Shown here: positions 54,263 to 62,856 of the stretch, one piece after another | How the letters are laid out: each line of letters begins with the position of its first letter | Numbering within the stretch: the stretch's first letter is position 1 | Source of the DNA: Sphingorhabdus sp. M41 | GTDB taxonomy: Bacteria; Pseudomonadota; Alphaproteobacteria; Sphingomonadales; Sphingomonadaceae | Assembly (NCBI RefSeq): GCF_001586275.1 | Contig: NZ_CP014545.1 | Coordinates: forward strand, 3,126,501 to 3,190,500 | Direction of reading: 5' to 3' | Length of the DNA stretch: 64,000 bases | Position numbers and translations under genes: made by a program | The notes under the pieces: model-generated | Told to the model about the DNA's origin: nothing | What the model saw: only the letters and a program-made list of their open reading frames with translations | Database searches by the model: none

Positions 54263-55552
54263 TTACCCGAAAATCTTTCTGACCCGATTGATGCCGTCCA
54301 CCAGAGCGGCGACATCCCTGTCATCACTGTAAATCCCGAAACTCGCCCGCGCCGTTGCTGCTACACCGAGATAGTCCATCAGCGGCTGCGCGCAATGATG
54401 GCCGGCGCGGATCGCAACCCCGCCTTCATCCAATATAGTGGCGACATCATGCGGATGCACGTCGCCGACCGCGAAACTCAAAATTCCCATGCTCTTGTCC
54501 GGACCAAAGACCCGTACCGAGTTGATCCCGGACAAGGCTTCCCGCGCCTTGGCCAAGGTCGCATTTTCATGATCCGAAATCACGTCGAGACCGATGCCCT
54601 CGACATATTGGATCGCGGCATCCAGCCCGACCACGCCGACGATATGCGGCGTCCCCGCTTCAAAGCGGCCCGGCGGCGGCGCGTAGGTCGTGCCGTCAAA
54701 AGACACGCGGTCGATCATCGACCCGCCACCCTTCCAGGGCGGCATGGCTTCGAGCGTCGCATAAGGCGCCCATAGAGCCCCGATGCCGGTCGGCCCGTAA
54801 ATCTTGTGCCCCGAAAAGACGTAAAAATCGCAACCGAGATCCTGTACATCGACGGGCAGACGCGGCGCGGCCTGACAGCCGTCGAGCAACAGCTTCGCGC
54901 CAACCTTGTGCGCGATGGCCGCCGCCCGTTTACCGTCGAGCAAGGACCCGAGCACGTTGGAAACATGGGCCAGCGCGACCAGCTTATGCTGTTCGGTCAG
55001 ATGCGCTTCGATCCAGTCGAGATCAATCTGGCCATCCTCGGTCAGCGGCGCGACATCGATATGCGCGCCGACCCGCTCGGCCAGCATCTGCCACGGCACG
55101 ATATTCGAATGATGCTCAAGCTGCGACAGCATGATGCGGTCGCCCTGCCCGACAAATTTGTTGCCCCAGCTTTCGGCGACCAGATTGATACTGTCCGTCG
55201 CGCCGCTGGTGAAGACGATTTCATTTTCGGATGCAGCGCCGAGAAAACCGGCAACGCGTTTGCGCGCGGCTTCATAGGCCAAAGTCATATTGGCGGACCG
55301 GGCATAGACGCCGCGGTGGACGGTGGCATAATCCGGGCCGTAGGCGCGGGCGATGGCGTCCAGAACCGCCTTGGGTTTCTGTGCGGTGGCGGCGGAGTCG
55401 AGATAGTGCCAGTCAGCGGCTATGCCGGGGAAGTCCGCCCGATAAGATGGTGCAACACCGTTCGTGTCGAGCGCAGTCGAGACACCGCTATCGGCCACAA
55501 CCGGCTTCTCGACTTCGCTCGAAGCGAACGGAAGAGAGCTGCTCTGGCTCAC
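54263..55552 (-). CDS. sufS: Cysteine desulfurase SufS
   Basis: A 429-residue PLP enzyme that removes sulfur from cysteine for cluster assembly. The PLP lysine is in VFSGHKIYGPTGIGALW and the persulfide cysteine in IRAGHHCAQPLMDYLG. Residues 8-32 are encoded by a palindromic element (55458-55531), so the conserved domain begins only at YRADFPGIAADWHYLDSAAT. The start is GTG 55552, overlapping the sufD stop (GTGA). SufE, the usual partner, is not in the window. Confidence 0.95.
   Translation of the reverse strand: MSQSSSLPFASSEVEKPVVADSGVSTALDTNGVAPSYRADFPGIAADWHYLDSAATAQKPKAVLDAIARAYGPDYATVHRGVYARSANMTLAYEAARKRVAGFLGAASENEIVFTSGATDSINLVAESWGNKFVGQGDRIMLSQLEHHSNIVPWQMLAERVGAHIDVAPLTEDGQIDLDWIEAHLTEQHKLVALAHVSNVLGSLLDGKRAAAIAHKVGAKLLLDGCQAAPRLPVDVQDLGCDFYVFSGHKIYGPTGIGALWAPYATLEAMPPWKGGGSMIDRVSFDGTTYAPPPGRFEAGTPHIVGVVGLDAAIQYVEGIGLDVISDHENATLAKAREALSGINSVRVFGPDKSMGILSFAVGDVHPHDVATILDEGGVAIRAGHHCAQPLMDYLGVAATARASFGIYSDDRDVAALVDGINRVRKIFG
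55458..55531 (-). repeat. Class B palindromic element inserted in frame at the sufS N-terminus
   Basis: Left arm CCGTTCGTGTCGAGCGCAGT then CGAGACACC, right arm CTTCTCGACTTCGCTCGAAG then CGAACGG. It encodes PF-A-SSEVE-K-P and VSTALDTN, the same frame and orientation as in sufT. The frame of sufS is preserved through it. Confidence 0.9.
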
Positions 55553-56301
55553 GACAAAGCCTCCAACACCTCAAGCGCCTTGCCTTCGATCGCGTCCCGC
55601 ACCGCATCATCATCAACCGAAACAAAAGCATCGGCAATAAACGCCTGCAGCATCAATTTCTTCGCCAGCGCCGGCGGCAGGCCGCGCGAGGCGAGGTAGA
55701 AAAGCGCCTGCTTGTCGAGTTCACCGACGGTCGCGCCATGGGCGCATTTCACATCATCGGCGAAAATTTCCAACTCGGGCTTGGCGTTCGCGGTCGCACC
55801 GCGATCGAGCAGCATCGATTTGACCGACTGCGCCGCATCGGTTTTCTGCGCGTGGCGGGCCACGTTGATGCTGCCGAGGAAGCTTCCGGTCGCCGTGTCC
55901 GCCAGTACCGAGCGCACCACCTGGTTGGAGGTCGCATTGGGCTCGGCGTGGATCGTCTCGGTGACGATTTCCAGCGTCTGCTTGCCCGACCCGAGAATCG
56001 CGCCACCCAGTTCAAAATGCGAGCCATTGCCAAGCGTTGCCTTGACCTGAATCCGGCCATAGTCGGCATTGTGCGCCAGCACATGGATATTGAACGTCGC
56101 CTTGTCGCCAATGGTGACATCAAGATCGATCACGCCAACGCCGTCGATCACCGGCAATTCGGAAATCTGGCGAGAGACAGTTTCGCCCGCAGGCACGTTG
56201 ATTTTCTCGGGGCCGTCTAGCTTCGCCCAGACGGTTTCGAGCGCCTTGAGATCAGCATAACGCCAAGCCTCGTCACGACGCGTAGGAAGCGGAGCGTTCA
56301 T
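55549..56301 (-). CDS. sufD: Fe-S cluster assembly protein SufD
   Basis: A 250-residue SufD, shorter than typical enterobacterial SufD (about 420) but like alphaproteobacterial forms. It opens PTRRDEAWRYADLKALETVW, and the parallel beta-helix C-terminal region shows VKCAHGATVGELDKQALFYL then ASRGLPPALAKKLMLQAF. It forms the SufBCD scaffold with SufB and SufC. The stop overlaps sufS; a repeat separates it from sufC. Confidence 0.94.
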   Translation of the reverse strand: MNAPLPTRRDEAWRYADLKALETVWAKLDGPEKINVPAGETVSRQISELPVIDGVGVIDLDVTIGDKATFNIHVLAHNADYGRIQVKATLGNGSHFELGGAILGSGKQTLEIVTETIHAEPNATSNQVVRSVLADTATGSFLGSINVARHAQKTDAAQSVKSMLLDRGATANAKPELEIFADDVKCAHGATVGELDKQALFYLASRGLPPALAKKLMLQAFIADAFVSVDDDAVRDAIEGKALEVLEALS

Positions 56302-56309
56302 ATCATTTT

Positions 56310-56433
56310 CCTCCCTGTGCCGAAGGCATGGGGAGGGGGACCATGCGAAGCATGGTGGAGGGGTAATGCGCGAACCGCCCCTCCGTCACGCCTGCGGCGT
56401 GCCACCTCCCCATGTCCTGCGGACACGGGGAGG
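56310..56433. repeat. Composite palindromic element between sufC and sufD
   Basis: Blocks CCTCCCTGTGCCGAAGGCAT then GGGGAGG at the left, CCATGCGAAGCATGG next, CACGCCTGCGGCGTG on the right, and CCTCCCCATGTCCTGCGGAC then ACGGGGAGG at the end. All are hairpin-forming. It fills most of the 151-base gap between sufD and sufC and would structure that part of the operon message. Confidence 0.8.
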
Positions 56434-56452
56434 AAAGAGTTAGCGCACAACA

Positions 56453-57289
56453 TCATGCCGCCTCCGCGATCGCTTCATAGCCTTCATTCTCAAGCTGCAG
56501 CGCCAGTTCCGGCCCGCCGGTCTTCACAATCCGGCCGTTCGCCAGAACATGGACAAAATCCGGCTTCACTTCGTCGAGCAAGCGTTGGTAATGGGTGATC
56601 AGCAATACCGCTTTGTCCGACTTGCGCATGATCGCGTTGATGCCCGATCCAACGGTCCGCAGCGCGTCGATGTCGAGGCCGCTGTCGGTCTCGTCGAGGA
56701 TCGCCAGCCTGGGGTTGAGAATGCCCATCTGCACCATCTCATTGCGCTTCTTCTCGCCGCCAGAAAAGCCGACATTGACCGCCCGTTTAAGCATATCCAT
56801 GTCCATCTTCAGCAGCTCCGCCTTTTCCTTGGCCAGCTTGATGAACTCCGCGCCATTGAGCGCTTCTTCACCGCGCGCCAGCCGCTGCGCATTCAGGCTC
56901 TCGCGCAGAAATTGCAGGTTGGACACGCCGGGAATTTCGACCGGATATTGGAAGCCGAGGAAAATACCCGCGGCAGCCCGCTCGTGCGGATCGAGGGCGA
57001 GCAAATCCACCGTTTCGCCTTCTCCCGTTCGTGCTGAGCTTGTCGAAGCACCTCTCTCCTCCGCACCCGGTCCTTCGACAGGCTCAGGACGAACGGATGG
57101 CGTAAAGCTAACACTGCCAGCAGTCACTTCATAACCGGGCCGTCCGCCCAGCGCATAGGCCAGCGTCGACTTGCCCGCCCCATTGGGTCCCATGATCGCA
57201 TGGATTTCGCCCGCGTTGAGCGTGAGCGAAAGCCCCTTGAGGATTTCGGTATCGCCGACTGTGGCGTGGAGGTTTTCAATTTTTAGCAT
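56453..57289 (-). CDS. sufC: SUF Fe-S assembly ATPase SufC (with repeat-encoded insertion)
   Basis: A 278-residue ABC-type ATPase of SufBCD, about 28 residues longer than usual (about 250). Walker A is GPNGAGKST (34-42), Q-loop Gln114 in GFQYPVEIPG, signature FSGGEKKRNE (175-184) and Walker B LAILDETDSG. The extra residues (about 65-89, [15 protein letters not shown] and [11 protein letters not shown]) are encoded by a class A palindromic element at 57025-57096 and lie between the SVSF strand and DLLALDPHERAAAG. Catalytic motifs are intact. Confidence 0.95.
   Translation of the reverse strand: MLKIENLHATVGDTEILKGLSLTLNAGEIHAIMGPNGAGKSTLAYALGGRPGYEVTAGSVSFTPSVRPEPVEGPGAEERGASTSSARTGEGETVDLLALDPHERAAAGIFLGFQYPVEIPGVSNLQFLRESLNAQRLARGEEALNGAEFIKLAKEKAELLKMDMDMLKRAVNVGFSGGEKKRNEMVQMGILNPRLAILDETDSGLDIDALRTVGSGINAIMRKSDKAVLLITHYQRLLDEVKPDFVHVLANGRIVKTGGPELALQLENEGYEAIAEAA
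57025..57096 (-). repeat. Class A palindromic element inserted in frame in sufC
   Basis: Left arm CCGTTCGTGCTGAGCTTGTC then GAAGCACC (57025-57052), right arm GGTCCTTCGACAGGCTCAGG then ACGAACGG (57069-57096). It is 72 bases, 24 codons, with no stop in the sufC frame. Same family as the intergenic copies at 50809 and 51750. Confidence 0.92.
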
Positions 57290-57680
57290 TAAACGCTTTC
57301 CGAATTTGGTATTGAGAACAAGGCGGCCATGGAAGCTCCGAATTCAGCAACGATCGCGCTAGAAACCACCGCAATCCCTAAGGCATCAAGACTACCGCCG
57401 GGAAAATGAGCCAGTGCAAATGCTACTGAAAACAACGCTGCACAGCCAAGAACCAGTCGAAGTGTGACTCGAGACATTCCTGGGTGTTGGACATGCCCCA
57501 GCCATCGACCCGGCTTGGTCATAAATGCAACCAAACCGTAAGCCCCCGCAAAATTGACGCAGATGAGCAATGCTACAATTGAACTTTCGGTTTCTCGAAA
57601 GATCAAAAAAACAACCAATAATGGAGCCAAAAGCATTGCCAGCAGCAAATGCTGTCTTCCTAGCCTTTGAAGAGGACTAC

Positions 57681-57684
<4 letters not shown>
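57289..57684 (-). CDS. Four-helix membrane protein of unknown function inside the SUF operon
   Basis: A 131-residue protein with four hydrophobic segments ([77 protein letters not shown]). Start GTG 57684 overlaps the sufB stop (GTGA), and its TAA overlaps the sufC ATG (TAATG), so it is translationally coupled on both sides. I know no SUF component like it. My hand count over 57301-57660 is 178/360 (49%) G+C, against about 62% in adjacent sufB, which suggests insertion or transfer. Confidence 0.8.
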
Positions 57685-59188
<1,504 letters not shown>

Positions 59189-59192
<4 letters not shown>

Positions 59193-59644
59193 GCTTTTTC
59201 CATCATTCGAATTTTGGGGGCGACTGGCAAATCCGACAGGTTCGCCAGGCTGACATCGGCCAGTGCCTTGCGGATCGTCCGGTTTACAACGCCCCAATGG
59301 GGTTTCACGGTGCAGCCGTCCTCCAACATGCAATCATGATTGCCGTCAATGGTACAACTGGTAATCGCCAGCGGGCCTTCGACCGCCTCGACAATATCGG
59401 CGAGGCTGATCGCGGATGGGGGCCGGGCGAGCCGGATGCCACCACCAATGCCGCGCGTCGATTCGAACAGGCCGGCAGCGGTCAGGCGGCTGACCAGCTT
59501 TTTCGCGGTCGGCAGCGGAACACCGGTTTCCTGCGACAGCTTTGTTGCGTTGAGCTTTCCCTCTGCGAGCAGCGCAGCACCACAATGGCGCGCCGCAGCG
59601 GACATCAGGACAACAGCATAGTCGGCGAGGTTGGAAAGACGCAT
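59189..59644 (-). CDS. SUF system Rrf2-family transcriptional regulator
   Basis: A 151-residue winged-helix Rrf2 protein. N-terminal [20 protein letters not shown] and [20 protein letters not shown] form the helix-turn-helix; three cysteines that can hold an Fe-S cluster are in [20 protein letters not shown]. This is the IscR/SufR-like regulator of SUF operons. It probably represses its own operon when loaded with a cluster, through the operator at 59680-59692. It overlaps sufB. Confidence 0.94.
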
Positions 59645-59679
59645 TTTTCTCGAATCACTGGGGGTTGAACACTAAACAA

Positions 59680-59712
59680 GACCAATTTAGTCTCATTTAT
59701 CCAACATTGCAA
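59680..59712 (-). promoter_or_regulatory. SUF operon promoter with IscR-type operator
   Basis: On the minus strand: -35 TTGCAA (59712-59707), 17-base spacer, -10 TAAATT (59689-59684). The -10 box is embedded in GACTAAATTGGTC (59692-59680), which matches 12 of 13 positions of the IscR type 1 core GACT-R-WWW-Y-AGTC. A repressor bound there would block polymerase. Start is near 59677 and the leader is about 33 bases. Confidence 0.65.
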
Positions 59713-59771
59713 GCATAGCGCGGCTTTGCAGGATCAGGCCGAGGCCGGAAACATGCTTCCAATTCTTCCAA

Positions 59772-60614
59772 TCAGGTATCAGAACTCAGCGATGTAATCT
59801 TGCCCTTCAGATTGCCGCGCTTGTCGATCAGGCGAGCGGTTTCTCCCTCGCCCACCCGCAGCTGGGTCGGGGTCACGCCGGCGAAGAATTTCACTTCCCG
59901 GATCATGTGCGACTGATCGTAAAAGGCATCGACCAGTTCCAGCAATTCTTCTTCATTATGTTCGGCATAAGCCCGGGCCGCCCGCAAAGCGCGATATTTG
60001 CGCGCCAGATATTTGGGCGGCATGCCGTAAAGCTTGTTCACCGTGCGCAGCACCTGTCGCGAGCTTTGCGGCGACCGTTCCATCAGGCTGCTGACCGGCG
60101 GCGACGGTTCCGACGACAACCAATCATCGACCATCTTGGTGAAACTGGCGGTTTCCGGCTTCAGCCGCGGCTTCAGTTCCCGGTAGATCTTGTCCGCCCA
60201 GGCCACCATTTCCTCGGGGGATCCGCACCGCCGCAGCACATCCAGATTCTTGTCGATCTCATGGGTAAATATGTCACTGGCCGGAATCGCCATATCGACA
60301 AAATCTGCCGCAGACTTCTTGGTGGAAATAGCCCATCCTCCGGGCAGGACCCCGACTCCGAACATGCGGAACGGTCCATTGACGTCGAATCGCATCGCTC
60401 CGGTTGACGGCCCCACCAACATTGCGTCGGCGACTGGAAATGACGCCCCGTTGGCGAAGCTGAGCTGGCCATCGCCTTCCAGAATGAACCGCAACTGGGC
60501 AATTGCCGCGCGCTCATTGTCCACGAATTTCGGTGAGTTCAATTCGAACAGATAATAGACCGAAACCAGATCCCGGACATCCTCTGCAGGCGCAAAATAT
60601 CTCAGACTTATCAA
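59772..60614 (-). CDS. AraC family transcriptional regulator
   Basis: A 280-residue regulator with a cupin-like N-terminal sensing domain (LRFILEGDGQLSFANGASFP; MLVGPSTGAMRFDVNGPFRM) and a C-terminal AraC helix-turn-helix pair (SSRQVLRTVNKLYGMPPKYL; FYDQSHMIREVKFFAGVTPT). The start is TTG 60614, supported by AAAGGGG seven bases upstream. Target genes are unknown; the neighbours are SUF (minus) and the second DUF885 gene. Confidence 0.92.
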   Translation of the reverse strand: MISLRYFAPAEDVRDLVSVYYLFELNSPKFVDNERAAIAQLRFILEGDGQLSFANGASFPVADAMLVGPSTGAMRFDVNGPFRMFGVGVLPGGWAISTKKSAADFVDMAIPASDIFTHEIDKNLDVLRRCGSPEEMVAWADKIYRELKPRLKPETASFTKMVDDWLSSEPSPPVSSLMERSPQSSRQVLRTVNKLYGMPPKYLARKYRALRAARAYAEHNEEELLELVDAFYDQSHMIREVKFFAGVTPTQLRVGEGETARLIDKRGNLKGKITSLSSDT

Positions 60615-60695
60615 AAGACGACCCCTTTAATCTGTCCCTCCTCCAGGTTCAGACTGACTATCTGATGCGCTTTTATAGCTGAAAAACATAGTTAA

Positions 60696-60729
60696 AAAAA
60701 AGGCCTGACTAAATAAATAGTCAGGCCAA
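60696..60729 (-). terminator. Strong rho-independent terminator downstream of the DUF885 gene
   Basis: Perfect ten-base stem GGCCTGACTA / TAGTCAGGCC (60704-60713, 60720-60729) with loop AATAAA. Eight A residues (60696-60703) read as a T-run on the minus strand. It lies about 155 bases downstream of the DUF885 stop, so it ends that transcript with a long 3' UTR or ends a separate small RNA. Confidence 0.88.
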
Positions 60730-60883
60730 TAAGGAAAAGAACCCAGTTACCACCGGTTTACGATGGCAAGAGCCCTTCGGGTCGCAACGCCCCTATCACC
60801 CCAATTTACGGAGATTCATTGGACAGAAACGACACATTAGCCTCTTATCTTTGACATTTTAGGACAATTACCCTCGCTTGCCG

Positions 60884-62701
60884 CTAACTGCTCGCTGCAA
60901 TCCAGGCGTTTATCCGTTCTTCGAGGATGTTGAGTGGCACCGGACCGCTGTTCAAGACAACGTCATGGAATCCGCCCATCGTGAACTTGTCGCCAAGCGC
61001 GTCCTGGGCCCGTCCCCGAAGCTCGAGAATTTTCAGCTTGCCGATCATATAGGCGGTCGCCTGCCCCGGATAGACAACATAGCGCTCAATTGCCTTGCGA
61101 ATATCGCCATCCGGATTGGGTGTATTATCCGTCAAATATTGAATCGCTTCTTCACGACTCCAGCGCTTGTGATGAATGCCGGTGTCGACAACCAGCCGAC
61201 AGGCACGCCACAATTCCATCCCGAGCCGGCCGAAATCACTATAGGGATCCTCATAGAAGCCCATATCCTTGCCAAGCTCTTCCGAATAAAGCCCCCAGCC
61301 TTCTGTATAGGCGGTCCATCCACCAAATCGCCGGAATGGCGGCAAATCGCCAAGTTCGGTCTGGATCGTTCTCTGCAGATGGTGACCAGGCAAACCTTCG
61401 TGATAGGCGAGCGCTTCCAGCTCGGTCTTCGACATGCTCTGCAAATTATAGAGGTTTACATAATAGGTCCCGGGACGCGAACCATCTGGTGCCGGGCCAT
61501 TATAAAAAGCCTTGCCCGCTGATTTTTCGCGAAATGCTTCGACTGGCTTGATGACGAGCGGTGCTTTCGGCAACGTATTGAAAAACTCAGGCAGCTTCGC
61601 TTCCATTGCCGCCAGCTTGCTATCGACATCAGCGAGATAGGCTTCGCGCGTATCATAATAAAATTCATCACTGGTCCGCAAATGCTGGAAGAAGTCCTGC
61701 AGATTACCTTCAAAACCGACGTCCGTCATGATCTTGCGCATCAACCCATGGATTCGCGCGACATTATCAAGTCCGATTTGGTGAATTTCATCCGCTGTCA
61801 GATCGGTCGTCGTATAATTGTTCAACCGTTCGGCATAATAAGCCGCGCCGTCCTTGAACCGCCAGATGCCGTCGCCATCGACAGCCATCGCCTGCTGACG
61901 CTCCATTTCCGCGATCAACTTCTTATAGGCTGGCTTCAGACTGTTGTTCAGCGCCACTTTGCCCCGCGCCACCAAATCGGCTTTTTCCGATTCCGAAATA
62001 TCAAGCGCCGCGACCTTCTTCTTCAGATCCGCATAGATTGGCGAGTCCGGGCCATCTTCGAAAGGAGCACCGCTGATCACATTTTTTGCGTCGGCGATCA
62101 CATAAGGGAAAACCCAGTCCGGCACGATGATCCCGTCATCAGCCCGCTCTGCCGATTGGACCACCAGTGATTCGATTAATGGGCCCGCAGCATCAAGACG
62201 GCTGACATAGGCCTCCGCATCCGATTGGCTTGAAACCCGGTGAATATTGATCATGAAGGCCGGGATCTGGCTTTGCGCGCCATTCATCTGGTCAAAAATA
62301 TAGCTATTGCGTCGGAACGGGAAAGCGTTGCTGGAGCGCTCGGCTCGCGCCTGAAACAGACGGTAGCTGAGCTGGCTGGCGTCACTCAATTTCCCCTTGT
62401 CAAACTCTGCCTCCAGCTGAGCAAGTGCCGCCTGACCGCGTTCATATTGCGCGATTTCAGCGGCGTCGCTCGCATCATCCCACTTGCCGTAATCGGCATC
62501 CCTCATGCCGCGATAGGCTTTCGATACCGGCGAGTGGACCAGTTCCTGATCGTCATAATCTTTGAAAAATGCGGACAAATGCGCATTGATGTCCTCCTTC
62601 GCCGGAGCAGAAACAGCAACCGTTTGTGCGTGGCTTGCGGATCCGATGGTGACACTGCTCAGAGCCAAGGCGGAGGCGGCGGTCAGCAACAAATATCTCA
62701 T
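60884..62701 (-). CDS. Secreted DUF885 family protein (predicted metallopeptidase-like)
   Basis: A 605-residue exported protein with signal peptide RYLLLTAASALALSSVTIGS ending at SHAQT. The DUF885 signature is LEALAYHEGLPGHHLQRTIQ, followed by RRFGGWTAYTEGWGLYSEEL and MELWRACRLVVDTGIHHKRW. It shares this layout with the protein at 6946, of which it is a diverged paralogue. Role is probably periplasmic peptide or ester hydrolysis, unproven. Divergent from the FAD oxidoreductase at 62857. Confidence 0.88.
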   Translation of the reverse strand: MRYLLLTAASALALSSVTIGSASHAQTVAVSAPAKEDINAHLSAFFKDYDDQELVHSPVSKAYRGMRDADYGKWDDASDAAEIAQYERGQAALAQLEAEFDKGKLSDASQLSYRLFQARAERSSNAFPFRRNSYIFDQMNGAQSQIPAFMINIHRVSSQSDAEAYVSRLDAAGPLIESLVVQSAERADDGIIVPDWVFPYVIADAKNVISGAPFEDGPDSPIYADLKKKVAALDISESEKADLVARGKVALNNSLKPAYKKLIAEMERQQAMAVDGDGIWRFKDGAAYYAERLNNYTTTDLTADEIHQIGLDNVARIHGLMRKIMTDVGFEGNLQDFFQHLRTSDEFYYDTREAYLADVDSKLAAMEAKLPEFFNTLPKAPLVIKPVEAFREKSAGKAFYNGPAPDGSRPGTYYVNLYNLQSMSKTELEALAYHEGLPGHHLQRTIQTELGDLPPFRRFGGWTAYTEGWGLYSEELGKDMGFYEDPYSDFGRLGMELWRACRLVVDTGIHHKRWSREEAIQYLTDNTPNPDGDIRKAIERYVVYPGQATAYMIGKLKILELRGRAQDALGDKFTMGGFHDVVLNSGPVPLNILEERINAWIAASS

Positions 62702-62856
62702 TCAAAATCTTCCTTATCTGATACGAATTGCACCGGTCCTATCATCCTGTTCGGATTTGCACAATTCTGCCGGGGGGGCTGGCCCTGGGCAGGGCGTGGT
62801 GATTTCGACAATTGGCGGTTGCTGCTAGTGTTGTCGGGCGGTAGCTTCGAACCGAT

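Noticed and set aside
59193-59333. Long N-terminal extension of sufB up to 59333
   Set aside because: The 47 residues are the wrong-frame reading of the Rrf2 gene; the ATGA overlap at 59189-59192 gives the normal start.
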